64,000 nucleotides of DNA from Bacteroidota bacterium (GCA_023432805.1 JAEYUG010000108.1:5211-69210); one strand, 5' to 3'. Positions 1 to 9,239 are shown, counted from the first letter of the stretch. Numbers and translations are program-made. Notes: generated by a model not told the origin, from the letters alone.

Positions 1-1007
1 TCTCACAGAGCACAATCGATTTCGGCACCGTCGGCGTCGGCCTTTCCGGAGACGATTCCATCACCGTGACGAATCCCACCACCGTGCCCATGCGCATCGA
101 TGCGTTGACGCTCTCCCCTGCCGCATCGAGCGTGACACGCCTCACCCCGTCAACGCTTCCTGCCACAATTCCCCCGGGAGGCAGCATCACCGTGCGCTGG
201 CGTTATACACCGACTGCGGCCGACACCCTCCGTGCTACCATCACACTCACTACAGGAATCCCCTGCCGCGATACACTGATGGTCGACGTCAACGGTCGCA
301 GTCAGGCTGCCTTCGCGGAGATCTCGGTTCCGCGACTGACGGCTGAGATCGGCTCGCGCGTACGCATTCCGATCCGCATGACCCGCAGCGGAAATCTCGC
401 GCTGACCGGAACGCGCTCCTTCCGCACGGATCTTGTCTTCGACCGCAGCATGCTCTGGCCCGAACGTGTGATCCCGAGCGCCGGCACACCGACGCTCTCG
501 GTCGCTTCGAGCGGTGCGACGAGTACAGCCACCATCACCGTTCAGCAGTCGGCCTCGCCGTCCGACGGCGTGCTTGCCGAGCTCGAATGTCTTGTCATGC
601 TCGGCACCACAGACACGACAGTCCTGCATCTGGCCGGATTCAGCTGGCTTGAGGGCACGGCTTCCGCTGTGACCAGCGACGGGCACTTCACTGCGCTGGG
701 AATCTGCGAAGCAGGCGGACGCCGGTTCGTCGCACTGCCGTCGGGACTCCCTTCCTTCACGGCCGCACCAAATCCCTTCAATCCCGCGACCGAGTTGCTG
801 GTTTCGCTCGATGCATCTGCGTTCATCGAAATCGATGTCTTCGATGCACTCGGACGGCTGGTGGCAACACCGGCCCGTGAGCTGCGCGATGCGGGCACGC
901 ACCGGATCACACTCGATGCCACGCGGTTCACCAGTGGCGTGTATATCGCGGTGATGCGGGTCGATGGCCTTCCGGCGGGCACCCTGCGCCTGGTGTGCGC
1001 GAAGTAG
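1..1007 (+). CDS. T9SS-sorted secreted protein, C-terminal part (5' truncated)
   Basis: The frame is open from base 3, with no start before the window edge, so only the C-terminal ~335 residues are present. The visible N-terminal part (STIDFGTVGVG, then alternating beta-strand text with SITVTNPTT) resembles the Ig-like 'choice-of-anchor D'/ASH domains of FCB surface proteins. A cohesin-like or Ig-like segment follows. The last ~80 residues form a type IX secretion C-terminal domain: NPFNPATEL, then DALGRLVATP, GTHRITLDA and SGVYIAVMRVDG. Such proteins are exported by Sec, cross the outer membrane through T9SS and stay on the surface or are released. It converges on the lipoprotein gene at 1078-1920. 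The cargo role is well supported; the substrate or ligand is unknown. Confidence 0.8.
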   Translation, partial: SQSTIDFGTVGVGLSGDDSITVTNPTTVPMRIDALTLSPAASSVTRLTPSTLPATIPPGGSITVRWRYTPTAADTLRATITLTTGIPCRDTLMVDVNGRSQAAFAEISVPRLTAEIGSRVRIPIRMTRSGNLALTGTRSFRTDLVFDRSMLWPERVIPSAGTPTLSVASSGATSTATITVQQSASPSDGVLAELECLVMLGTTDTTVLHLAGFSWLEGTASAVTSDGHFTALGICEAGGRRFVALPSGLPSFTAAPNPFNPATELLVSLDASAFIEIDVFDALGRLVATPARELRDAGTHRITLDATRFTSGVYIAVMRVDGLPAGTLRLVCAK

Positions 1008-1077
1008 CGCGCGTTGGATATGAACTCGCGGGGACCCACACCGCTGCATCCGTGCACGCGGTGCGATCCCTGAGGCG

Positions 1078-1920
1078 TTACCTGCGCTGGAAGTCGATGG
1101 TGGTGCTGACTTCGAGCAGATTGTTCATCGTGCGGACCGCCGTATTCGACAGCACGAGCTTGTAGGGCACATAGTCGAACTTCTCGTCTCCCGCCTTCGC
1201 AGCAGGAACCGGGAACGGGACTTCGGCGCTGAGCGCCACGGGCACCTGCATCGGTGGCACCAGATCCCGAATCTGCAGTGGGACGTCCTGAGAATACGGC
1301 ACGCTCCACTGCAGCAACTTCACAGACAGCGTCACCCGCAGGTTCACCGTCTTCGCGCGCGGAGTTATGAGCACCATGCCGTCCGCTGCAGGACGCACGT
1401 CGAACGTGACGCGATCGGCCAGGCGTAGCTCAACATTCGGCGACGCACTCGCCGGAACACCGGTGTAACGACCAGAGGCTGCGACGCGTCCCGTCCCCTC
1501 GATCTCGATGCTCGCCTCCGCTGCATTCTTGTCGAAGCGATCAAACCGCAGCGTCTTGAGATTCATCGTCAATTCACCGCCGTCGATATCGACAGTGTTC
1601 GTGTATGCGACACCGAACACGGATTTGTCCTCCCGCACGATGTTGCGCGTCGGCAGAAAACGCAAGCGCACATCGTCACTGCGATTGTCTGCCACGGCAT
1701 TCAGCATGCGGTTCACCGCACCCATGCGCACACGTGTCACCAGGTCCGCACCACCAGGCAGGCGTGACGCAGACCAGGCGCGAGCAACGGAATCCGCAGT
1801 TTCGATGCGGGGACGTGCTGCCTCGACTGCTGCGCGTGATGCCTCGATTGTCGGGAGATCCAGACTCGAGCAGGCGGCGACGAGAAGTGCAGGAAGGACC
1901 ATGAGGAAACGACGCATCAC
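1078..1920 (-). CDS. putative lipoprotein, last gene of envelope operon
   Basis: The 280-residue protein starts with a short signal peptide and a lipobox (LLVAACS), so it should be lipidated and membrane-anchored on the periplasmic side. No known domain is recognised. After a helical N-terminal segment it is mostly beta-rich, ending NNLLEVSTTIDF. The start is GTG, forming a GTGA overlap with the stop of the upstream gene; an ATG lies one codon further in. Its layout (lipobox, helix, ADLVTRVRMGAVNRM-like segment, beta-rich body) parallels the upstream lipoprotein, so the two may be distant paralogues. A lipid-binding beta fold is possible but is only a guess. The overlap indicates translational coupling to the operon that includes rsmG and the OmpA protein. 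Confidence 0.75.
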   Translation of the reverse strand: MMRRFLMVLPALLVAACSSLDLPTIEASRAAVEAARPRIETADSVARAWSASRLPGGADLVTRVRMGAVNRMLNAVADNRSDDVRLRFLPTRNIVREDKSVFGVAYTNTVDIDGGELTMNLKTLRFDRFDKNAAEASIEIEGTGRVAASGRYTGVPASASPNVELRLADRVTFDVRPAADGMVLITPRAKTVNLRVTLSVKLLQWSVPYSQDVPLQIRDLVPPMQVPVALSAEVPFPVPAAKAGDEKFDYVPYKLVLSNTAVRTMNNLLEVSTTIDFQRR

Positions 1921-2732
1921 TTTACCTCCGTCTTCGTCATGTCGAGTGCAACGAGCATGCGGCCGTCGAACATCAGCACCTCGCGCACCTTCACGCCATA
2001 GTTGATCACGCGTCGCGGCGAGCTGATATCGAGATTCACCTTCGAACGCACCTCGACAGTCGTCGCCTCGAGACTCATCTGATTGGTGAAGTCCACCGGG
2101 AACTTCACCGGCGGGATGTCCCTGCTCATCCGCGCGAGTTGCACGCGGATCACATCGCGAATCACATCCTCTGCTGCAGAGAGCAGTCCCCCCGCTTTCA
2201 CGACAGGCGCGATGTTGAACGGCTCATAGCCCGCCATGAGTTCGCCATCCTTCATGCCCAGCATCAGTGCACAGTCCATCGCAAGCGCCACATCCACGTC
2301 GTACGCGGTGCTGTGCGCACGGAGAATCAGCGTCAGCACACCCGATCCATTACGCAGGTGCACGTCGATCGAGTCGATCACGTACGACGTCTGCGCATCG
2401 AGCCAGCCCGGTACGCCCACGAGCGCCTGCACCGCCTTGCGCACGCCCGCCTCTGAAATCGTCACGAGCAGGTCCGCCTCCTCAGGCGCAGGTGGACGCT
2501 GCAGACGCCGCGCCAGATGTTCCGCGCCCCGCATGCGGACGTCCATCATCACTGCTTCCCGAGCCGCGGCGAATTGTTCAAGATCGATGTTGCCACCCGC
2601 CATCGAGCGCACGACGGCGCACCCGGGGGCTGCGGCGAGCAGCAGCATGACAAGGAGGATGGGAGAAAACCGAAAGGAGGTACGGAGTTGTTGGTGGAGC
2701 ATGCTGCACTGTGCGGAAGTGACCCGGATCAT
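1917..2732 (-). CDS. putative lipoprotein, paralogue-like partner of 1078-1920
   Basis: The 271-residue protein has an extended n-region, a hydrophobic core (ILLVMLLLAAAP) and a Gly-Cys lipobox, so it is a likely lipoprotein. The start at 2732 forms an ATGA overlap with the rsmG stop, which favours it over the internal Met ten codons later. The mature part begins with a helical stretch (QFAAAREAVMMDVR), then ADLLVTISEAGVRKAVQAL, which resembles in pattern the matching part of the next gene. The rest is predicted beta-rich. I recognise no named family. Position inside a fully overlapping operon with an outer-membrane barrel and an OmpA-type protein suggests an envelope role; this is inference. 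Confidence 0.75.
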   Translation of the reverse strand: MIRVTSAQCSMLHQQLRTSFRFSPILLVMLLLAAAPGCAVVRSMAGGNIDLEQFAAAREAVMMDVRMRGAEHLARRLQRPPAPEEADLLVTISEAGVRKAVQALVGVPGWLDAQTSYVIDSIDVHLRNGSGVLTLILRAHSTAYDVDVALAMDCALMLGMKDGELMAGYEPFNIAPVVKAGGLLSAAEDVIRDVIRVQLARMSRDIPPVKFPVDFTNQMSLEATTVEVRSKVNLDISSPRRVINYGVKVREVLMFDGRMLVALDMTKTEVK

Positions 2733-3415
2733 GTCGATGCAGCCTGCAACGCCACACGCACAAGCTTCTTCTGCTCCTGCTCCAGCGTTGATTCTGCAGA
2801 TAATCGGATGGGGAATTCTTCAATTGAAGCAACCCACGCTCTGCGTCGTGCCACGTCGATCTCCCGCGAGAGATCTCCCCCCTTCCACGCACAGAGCGTG
2901 CACTGCATCCCCGTGCGCAGCAGCGGCCGCGCCCAGGAGACGAGGTCGTCAAGCGGCGCAACCGCGCGCGCAAGCACGATGTCGATGTCACCGGGCAGCT
3001 TCCCCCCGCGGGCCAGCTCATCGACGCGACCGTTGAGCGCGAAGGCGTTGGGCAGGCCGAGCGATTCGATCATGTCGACAACCGCGCGGACTTTCTTCCC
3101 GATCGAATCCACCAGCGTGAACCGGGCATCGGGCAGCATGATTGCGAGCGGAATGCCCGGCAGCCCGCCACCCGTCCCGACATCGATGAAGGAGGCATCA
3201 CGCGGAGGCGGTACGACAGCGAGCAGCGAGAGGCTGTGCAGGATGTGATGGAGCCACACCCCGTCCGTGTCCTTGCGCGAGATGAGATTCACGACGGCAT
3301 TGTGTGCCCGCAGAAGTTCGACGTATCGCTCCAGCAGTGCCGCCTGAAAATCCGTCATCGTCACGTTGTCGGCTGCGAGCACCCCGCGCAGCCAGGCGAT
3401 CCCGAGTTCACTCAT
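2729..3415 (-). CDS. rsmG: 16S rRNA (guanine-N7) methyltransferase RsmG
   Basis: RsmG (GidB) methylates N7 of G527 (E. coli numbering) of 16S rRNA using S-adenosylmethionine. The 228-residue length is normal. Diagnostic sequence includes NLISRKD, the HHILHSLSLL segment, the SAM-binding loop FIDVGTGGGLPGIPLAI, TLVDSIGKKVRAV and the ARAVAPLDDL region. The start ATG at 3415 overlaps the upstream OmpA-type gene by 8 bases, and the stop overlaps the next lipoprotein gene by ATGA. The open frame continues far upstream, but that part is only the antisense-like shadow of the OmpA gene. A housekeeping ribosome-modification gene inside a surface-protein operon is unusual; rsmG more often sits with gidA/mnmG or parAB. 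Confidence 0.95.
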   Translation of the reverse strand: MSELGIAWLRGVLAADNVTMTDFQAALLERYVELLRAHNAVVNLISRKDTDGVWLHHILHSLSLLAVVPPPRDASFIDVGTGGGLPGIPLAIMLPDARFTLVDSIGKKVRAVVDMIESLGLPNAFALNGRVDELARGGKLPGDIDIVLARAVAPLDDLVSWARPLLRTGMQCTLCAWKGGDLSREIDVARRRAWVASIEEFPIRLSAESTLEQEQKKLVRVALQAAST

Positions 3416-5084
3416 TGCGCACGATCGATATTTCCACGCGGCGGTTGCGCTGGCGTCCCTCTTCCGTGTCGTTCGTGGCGATGGGCTCGCCCTCGCCAAA
3501 GGTGCGGATCTCGAAGGGATGCATGATGCGGGCTTGCCTTTCGCGCAGATACCGTTCGACATAGGTGCCGACCTCTTTCGCGCGGCTGTAGCCAAGACGC
3601 ATGTTGTACTCGGCCGTACCGAGTGAGTCGGTATGACCCGAAAGCACGACGGTCGAGTTTGGGAACTTCGCCAGCAGCGTGACGACGCTGTCGAGGCTCG
3701 TGCGCTCACTTTCCCGGATGTTCGAATAATCGAAATCGAAGACGACGACGAACGCGTACAACACACGCTCCTTTTCGACGATCGGGACGAGATCCACCGT
3801 GCGAATCTGCAAACCGGACATGCCAGGAGCATACGTGAACTGTTCGCGAGCAGTCTCGAAGCCCGCGCGCACGATTTCCGCATGATACTCCAGCCCGGCG
3901 TCGATCGGGACAGGCTCTCCGCCGGCATCCGCACTTCGCATCGAACGCAGTGCACCTCCGGCACCGCCCATCGAGATAAAGGCCTCGACAGGCGCCCCCG
4001 TGAAGGCATTGCGTACGGTGTACTGCAGCGTGAGCGGCTCGGCGGCGCGCACCGGAGGTGGGGGCGGAACAGGTTTCGCATCGATCGTCTGGCGCAGAAT
4101 CCCGAACAGATCATACCCGCCACTGCCACCGGGTCGATCACTCGCAACAAAGACCGTGTCGGCATCTCCCCGCGTGGTCAGAAACACGTCGTCGTCACTG
4201 GAATTGTACGGAACGCCCATGTTCAACGGCGTCGACCAGCCCTGTTGGGACCTCTTGCTCATGAACAGATCGAAGCCACCGTATCCGTCATGATAGTTCG
4301 ACGCAAAGTACAGGGTCGTTCCGTCGTCGTCGACGAACGGTGTTTTCTCGTCACCGACGGAATTGATGGGCTTGCCCAGATTGACAGGCGGCGACCATGT
4401 CCCATCCGGCAAGCGTGTGCTCGACCAGAGGTCCGATCCACCCAGTCCACCATCGCGCTCGGAAGCGAAGTACAATGTGCGGCCGTCATGCGATATGGCG
4501 GGGTGGCAGTCCCAGTCCTTCGAATTGATCACGGGACCCAGGGTGCGCACGTTCTTCCACTCGCCATCAACGACCTCCGCCACATAGAGATCGCAGTCGC
4601 CAAGGCCGTCATCGGCATAGCACTGACTGAAGTACACCGTCCCGCCATCATGATCGAAACTCGGGGCACCTTCCGCGAGCGTGCGCTCGAGTCCGGTGTT
4701 CACGCGCTGCACCGACATGATGCGGACTCCATCGAGCGTGGCAGCGTACAGCTTGTCGGTCCCGTCGTCAGCACCATCGGCTGCACGTCGCGATGTGAAA
4801 TAGAGGATGGATCCATCCGGAGACAATTGCGGGGCGAATTCCTCCGACGTCGTGTTGACGCCCCCGCGCATCGGAAGCAGCGTGACCGACTTGCCATGGT
4901 GCTCGATCGTCGGCATGCTCGGTCCGCACCCCCAGATCAGCATCGCCACTAGCAGGGCGAGCGCGAACAGTCGAACGTGTGTGCATGTCAGTCCCGTACG
5001 CTCGTCTCGGCAGGCTGTGCCTGCTGCACAGGCATCATTCCGTCGCACAAGCGGTCGCAGTGCACGGATCAGCAATCGCATCAT
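3408..5084 (-). CDS. OmpA-family lipoprotein with PD40 propeller repeats
   Basis: The 558-residue protein has a long basic n-region, a hydrophobic core (LFALALLVAMLIWGC) and a lipobox Cys, so it is a predicted lipoprotein. Next come PD40/WD40-like blades (FAPQLSPDGSILYFTSRR, PAISHDGRTLYFASERDGG, TLYFASNYHDGYGGFDLF, DTVFVASDRPGGSGGYDLF). A Pro-rich linker and a carboxypeptidase-regulatory-like domain follow, then a C-terminal OmpA peptidoglycan-binding domain (VVFDFDYSNIRES, VVLSGHTDSLGTAEYN, RQRNRRVEISIV). This is the architecture of T9SS-associated proteins such as PorE. The start at 5084 gives an ATGA overlap with the upstream barrel gene. It is paralogous to the protein at 52214-53731. It probably links the outer membrane to peptidoglycan. 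Confidence 0.88.
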   Translation of the reverse strand: MMRLLIRALRPLVRRNDACAAGTACRDERTGLTCTHVRLFALALLVAMLIWGCGPSMPTIEHHGKSVTLLPMRGGVNTTSEEFAPQLSPDGSILYFTSRRAADGADDGTDKLYAATLDGVRIMSVQRVNTGLERTLAEGAPSFDHDGGTVYFSQCYADDGLGDCDLYVAEVVDGEWKNVRTLGPVINSKDWDCHPAISHDGRTLYFASERDGGLGGSDLWSSTRLPDGTWSPPVNLGKPINSVGDEKTPFVDDDGTTLYFASNYHDGYGGFDLFMSKRSQQGWSTPLNMGVPYNSSDDDVFLTTRGDADTVFVASDRPGGSGGYDLFGILRQTIDAKPVPPPPPVRAAEPLTLQYTVRNAFTGAPVEAFISMGGAGGALRSMRSADAGGEPVPIDAGLEYHAEIVRAGFETAREQFTYAPGMSGLQIRTVDLVPIVEKERVLYAFVVVFDFDYSNIRESERTSLDSVVTLLAKFPNSTVVLSGHTDSLGTAEYNMRLGYSRAKEVGTYVERYLRERQARIMHPFEIRTFGEGEPIATNDTEEGRQRNRRVEISIVRNE

Positions 5085-5926
5085 TTCAGCCTCCAGCGCA
5101 GCACAAGAACGAGATGCTCGGTCATCACCTTCCACAATGCATCCGACGACGACACCGTCGTGAGCGGATACGAGATGCCCGCACGCGGCATGATGGAGAA
5201 CGAACCCACTACCGGGATGTCCACTCCCATACCAAGGGCGAGTGCAAGCCGCACACGCTTCCCTCCGGGGATGTCGGTTTCTGCCAGCAGCGTGTTCGTC
5301 GTCTCACCGGTGTCGTAGAGATACCCGGGAGTGAGGATGCGTTCGACATGATTGTAGCGAGCGGAGAGGGGAATGCCAATCTCGACACCGCCATACAGGA
5401 AGAGCGAGGTGAACGGCCAGGTGTACGTGAACGCAGGGGTGAGCGCGAGCCACGACAGCTGCACCGTCGACGTGTTCTCGAAGTCCATCAACTCCGCGGG
5501 GTCGTCACCGACGAGTTCCGCGAGTCGACGTTCCGTGCGGACGAAGGCCGCATCCGCCTCCATGTAGTCGACCATGAGCCGGGCCCCGATGCCCACCTTC
5601 GGGACATGCATCGAGACTTCCGCACCGTAGTGGAACCGTGCACCGCTCTCCTCGCCGAACAGGCAGTCGCATGCAGGAGAAAAGGATCCGACATGCTGAA
5701 ATGCCGATCCCCCAACTGCAAGTCCGACGTGCCAGCGAATGGGTCGCGCTGTGAGGATGTCGCTCTCGTAAGGATTGACCGGGCGGACGTCGAAGGCATG
5801 CTGCGTCACCGGCTGCGGGTCGGGGAAGCCGCCCGGTTGCGCGTGCAGGTGCGGCACCGCCGCGCTGCACAACAGCACGCCGATCACAGCGAACTGCACG
5901 CATGTGAGATGTGGGCGGAGTGTCAT
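5081..5926 (-). CDS. outer-membrane beta-barrel protein
   Basis: The 281-residue protein has a signal peptide (VIGVLLCSAAVPHLHAQ) and then repeated amphipathic strands typical of 8- to 12-strand barrels (WHVGLAVGGSAFQHVG, FHYGAEVSMHVPKVGIGARL, SLFLYGGVEIGIPLSARY, VRLALALGMGVDIP). It ends with aromatic/basic strand text (HLVLVLRWRLK). The similar ending (MFTLGLRWRIQ) and plan of the protein at 51228-52196 suggest they are paralogues. The start at 5926 was chosen because it begins the signal peptide; the longer frame upstream is a shadow. The gene is immediately followed, with ATGA overlap, by an OmpA/PD40 lipoprotein, so the two products probably work together. Confidence 0.82.
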   Translation of the reverse strand: MTLRPHLTCVQFAVIGVLLCSAAVPHLHAQPGGFPDPQPVTQHAFDVRPVNPYESDILTARPIRWHVGLAVGGSAFQHVGSFSPACDCLFGEESGARFHYGAEVSMHVPKVGIGARLMVDYMEADAAFVRTERRLAELVGDDPAELMDFENTSTVQLSWLALTPAFTYTWPFTSLFLYGGVEIGIPLSARYNHVERILTPGYLYDTGETTNTLLAETDIPGGKRVRLALALGMGVDIPVVGSFSIMPRAGISYPLTTVSSSDALWKVMTEHLVLVLRWRLK

Positions 5927-6000
5927 GTCGAAGCCTGTCTGGAATGTGCGGAAGGCGTGAACAATGCTGCGTGAGGTCCAAGACATGCAATATGCGGGAA

Positions 6001-9000
6001 TCACCAGCCAGATGCACGCACGAGCGTCCGCACCGCGCGTCCGTCGGGATGCGTGAGCACGAGGGTGTAGCTGCCGGTTGCGAGCGACCGCATGTCGAAC
6101 ACCACATCCCGCTCGCCCGCGTCCATCATCCCGTCGAACAGCGTGCACACGTGGCGGCCACGCACATCGTGCAGATCGAGTCGCAGCGATGCACGACGCG
6201 AGGCAGTGATCGTGACGATCCCACGGGTCGTGACGGGATGCGGCCACACCGTGCCGATCGTGAACCTGCGCACGGCAGACGGAACAGTGCTGTGTGCCAC
6301 CGTCGAATCCACAACGAGGAATCCAGCATTGTACCCGAATGCGTCGTGGTGCTCGAACCCGTAGACGACCGCTCCCACCCCGCGGCGGTCCAGGCTCTCG
6401 ATGCGATGCACGCCCCGCGTCAGCGGCAGGCTCGCATATCGGATGCTCGTGCCCGGAATCGGTGCCATGACGGCCGCCTCGATGGGGACACCATCGAGAA
6501 GTACCCCCGCTCCATCATGCGCGAACACGGTCACGAAGCTGCTGTCGAAGCGTTCGTCGATCCCGGTGGCGATGTCATGGCATGTCATGAAACGCGACAC
6601 GGGCGCAAGTGCGATCATCATCGCATCACCGTACTCGTTGGTATCCGCATCCCATGCGGCCGAATGTGCGAACTGCACGACCTGCACCGGGTGCGTGGCG
6701 GAGATGGATACCGGCGCGTCGATCGTGAACTCGTAGGACTCTCCCATGCGCGTCAACGTGACGAAGGTCCCGTCGCTGATCGTCACATCCGTGCCGTTCG
6801 CCGTCGCCACAACCTTGAAGGTCGCCCCCCCCCTGCGCGAGGCAAAGGGCGCGGCCACATACGATGTGCCGCAGAGCGAGGTGGGAATCATCTGGTGGAA
6901 GTGAGGATTCAGGTACGCGTACCATGGCAGCGTGTTCACCGGGACCCACCCGGACCGCGCACCTGACGTCACAGCCACCGGCTTGTCTGCGGAAACCACC
7001 GTTCCCGTCAGTCCCCCACCCGCGCCCGTGAGTCCCGCACGAATCGCATAGGTCCCCCCCGCATCGAGTGCGATCTGAAACGGCACACCGGCGGGACGGT
7101 TGGTCGACGTCACGCCGCCGGGCGTGATCGTCACTGTTGTCCCGTCGTGCGCTCCCGTGATCAACACATGCTCATCGGGATCGAAGAAATTGTACCCTGC
7201 CGTCACATAGTGCGTGCCCAGCGCATGCATCGGCAGCACGAGTGTCGCGTCGCCATGCAGCGTGCACAGCGTGCCTGCGATCACCATGACCGGGCGGTCG
7301 CTGGTCACATGCACGCCCTTGTCGCCCGGCTGCTCGGCCGCATGGTCATCGAGCAGATCCTCCACCTCGACGCGCACAGCTTCCCCCGGCAGCACCGTCA
7401 CATCGGTGAACTGCCCGGTTGCGGGACGATCGACACGCACGGAGCTTTCCTCAGACGCAACGATGAACAGCACATTGTTCCTGACACCCGTGGTGCTGCC
7501 ATTTTCCGGAAAGCCCAGCCAGAACTCCGTCCCGCGCGTCCCACGGCCGTTCATCACGCAGGGAGGTGGTGGTGGCAGGGCGGGAATCACCACGGGCACG
7601 GTGCAGGTGAGACGGATGTTCTGCGACGCGACGACGCTGATCGAACAGGTGAGGATGGTGTCGCGCACACGTGGCGGCACGTGCACCGAAAAGCGTGCGA
7701 ACCCGGTCGCACCCGGGGGAAGCGGTGAAGGCGTGATGTTCTCCACGCCGGTGCCGACCAGGTCGATGCCGGGATCGGTCGCAAGCGTCGCGAGCAGACT
7801 CTGCAGCGTGCCCGTCCCGGTATTGCGCACGGTGATCGGCACGTCGAAGGGATCCGGGATGTACCTGCGCCCGTCGCCGCCAGGCGCAAGCCGCAATGTA
7901 TCGGGACACTCGAGTTCCAGACGGAACACCGGTAACGCGGGCACGTCGATCTCAACCGAGCAGTGCTGCGCGATGAGTGCCGGCGCCACGATCGACACAG
8001 GAATCGTCGCGCGGCGTGCGATCGTGTCGAGTGGTGCATGCATCCGCCAGCTCGTCTGCACGGAGGAGCCTGGGGCGACGGGTCCCGTGAGCATATGCAC
8101 GGCCTGCTCCCCGGCCGCAAGCGTGAACCCCGCCGGAGCTGCCATCGCAACATCGATATCCGGAAGGGCGATCACACTTGTGTTCACGACTGTCGCCGTC
8201 ACGGTGAAGGGGTCCGGCTCGTAGGCGCGCTGCGTCGCATCGACCGCGAGCGTGTCGGCCCCGCACGCGAGCGTGGCGCGCATCAACGTGCGGTACCCGT
8301 AATCACTTGCGAACGATACGCGCGCACCGGGGGCGATGCTGCGTTCATTCCACTGCAGCAGCGCGGCGGCATCCCAGATCGCGAGTCCCGACGCTTCATA
8401 ATCCCACGACACCGCACCGAGTGAGCCGTTCGACTGCCAGCGTCCGACGGTATACCGGTCCGGACGCGTCGCGCCCCTGCCGTCGAGGCGACCGACGACT
8501 TCCCATGGATGTGCCGGTGCATGGCCTTCATACCCCGCGGGCACGGCATCGCCGCTCCATCCACGTTCCCTCGTCACCTGCATGCCATCCACCAGTACAT
8601 CAATGTTGTCGACGTCATCGATCACGAAATCCAGCATCAGCAGGGCCCCGGCCGTCACGGCTGCGGATCCCCGATTGACGAGCGTGGTCGTGATGCGAAC
8701 GTACGCGTAGGTGGAGTCGAGGGATGGAAGGAATTCCTGCTCGACGTCGAGGTCGACGTCCTGCGCAGTGATGCGCGTGCGGAAGCGGAGCCTGTCGGTG
8801 AGCACCTCGGTCGTACCGGGGGGAAGCGCCCGCGTGCCGAGTGGCGTCTGCCCCGATCCCACCGTGTTGTTCGTGTACACGCGACCGCCCGCACGGATGT
8901 TACTGAAGCTTGTGATGGCGTCCTTGCGGAACAGCAAGGGCACACCGGATGCAGTCTCGATCCAGAATCGTCCTGTCACGCGATCGACACCCGTGGCGAT

Positions 9001-9150
9001 GACTCCGTTGGCCACACGTGCATGGCGTGTGGTATCGCGTATGAGCGTGGTGCTGCCAGGCGTGAATGCCTGTGCGTGGGAAACGGGAAGACCGATGCTG
9101 CAACCGAGCAGAACGACGGCGAGCATGCATGCTGGACGGATTTGTATCAT
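6001..9150 (-). CDS. large T9SS-exported protein with IgGFc-binding-like domain
   Basis: The 1049-residue protein has a signal peptide (MLAVVLLGCSIGLPVSHAQ). The first ~500 residues hold beta-sandwich domains with Cys-containing 'decoration' repeats (CGADTLAVDATQ, CPDTLRLAPGG). A Pro-rich hinge (ALPPPPPC) leads to an IgGFc-binding N-terminal-like domain (GTEFWLGFPENG, NVLFIVASEESSVRV, GVHVTSDRPVMVIAGTL, THYVTAGYNFFD, PVQVVQFAHSAAWDADTN). The C-terminal ~80 residues are a T9SS sorting domain (LDLHDVRGRHVCTLFDG, MRSLATGSYTLVL). It is therefore a predicted surface or secreted adhesin-like protein. The start at 9150 was chosen for the signal peptide. It lies 74 bases upstream of the barrel gene and may head the same operon. 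Confidence 0.85.
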   Translation of the reverse strand: MIQIRPACMLAVVLLGCSIGLPVSHAQAFTPGSTTLIRDTTRHARVANGVIATGVDRVTGRFWIETASGVPLLFRKDAITSFSNIRAGGRVYTNNTVGSGQTPLGTRALPPGTTEVLTDRLRFRTRITAQDVDLDVEQEFLPSLDSTYAYVRITTTLVNRGSAAVTAGALLMLDFVIDDVDNIDVLVDGMQVTRERGWSGDAVPAGYEGHAPAHPWEVVGRLDGRGATRPDRYTVGRWQSNGSLGAVSWDYEASGLAIWDAAALLQWNERSIAPGARVSFASDYGYRTLMRATLACGADTLAVDATQRAYEPDPFTVTATVVNTSVIALPDIDVAMAAPAGFTLAAGEQAVHMLTGPVAPGSSVQTSWRMHAPLDTIARRATIPVSIVAPALIAQHCSVEIDVPALPVFRLELECPDTLRLAPGGDGRRYIPDPFDVPITVRNTGTGTLQSLLATLATDPGIDLVGTGVENITPSPLPPGATGFARFSVHVPPRVRDTILTCSISVVASQNIRLTCTVPVVIPALPPPPPCVMNGRGTRGTEFWLGFPENGSTTGVRNNVLFIVASEESSVRVDRPATGQFTDVTVLPGEAVRVEVEDLLDDHAAEQPGDKGVHVTSDRPVMVIAGTLCTLHGDATLVLPMHALGTHYVTAGYNFFDPDEHVLITGAHDGTTVTITPGGVTSTNRPAGVPFQIALDAGGTYAIRAGLTGAGGGLTGTVVSADKPVAVTSGARSGWVPVNTLPWYAYLNPHFHQMIPTSLCGTSYVAAPFASRRGGATFKVVATANGTDVTISDGTFVTLTRMGESYEFTIDAPVSISATHPVQVVQFAHSAAWDADTNEYGDAMMIALAPVSRFMTCHDIATGIDERFDSSFVTVFAHDGAGVLLDGVPIEAAVMAPIPGTSIRYASLPLTRGVHRIESLDRRGVGAVVYGFEHHDAFGYNAGFLVVDSTVAHSTVPSAVRRFTIGTVWPHPVTTRGIVTITASRRASLRLDLHDVRGRHVCTLFDGMMDAGERDVVFDMRSLATGSYTLVLTHPDGRAVRTLVRASGW

Positions 9151-9210
9151 GATGAAACCCGGGCGGAAACGATGTACGGCATGATGGGAATCGACACGCA
9201 TGAAGCACTG

Positions 9211-9239
9211 AAATTAACGTGAACCGCTGCACGCTGCAA
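9211..9239 (-). promoter_or_regulatory. putative promoter of the large cargo gene
   Basis: On the minus strand TTGCAG (9239-9234) and TAATTT (9216-9211) are separated by 17 bases, about 60 bases upstream of the start at 9150. This is a fair sigma-70-like match in a short AT-richer interval; it is inferred only from sequence. Confidence 0.35.

Noticed and set aside
2729..4165. RsmG with a ~250-residue N-terminal extension
   Set aside because: The extension is a shadow of the OmpA gene, rich in Arg, Ser and Cys without domain signals; the ATG at 3415 starts the known family N-terminus.
3633..4952. 439-codon plus-strand frame opposite the OmpA/PD40 gene
   Set aside because: No recognisable domain, Arg/His-rich, and fully inside a well-supported minus-strand gene.
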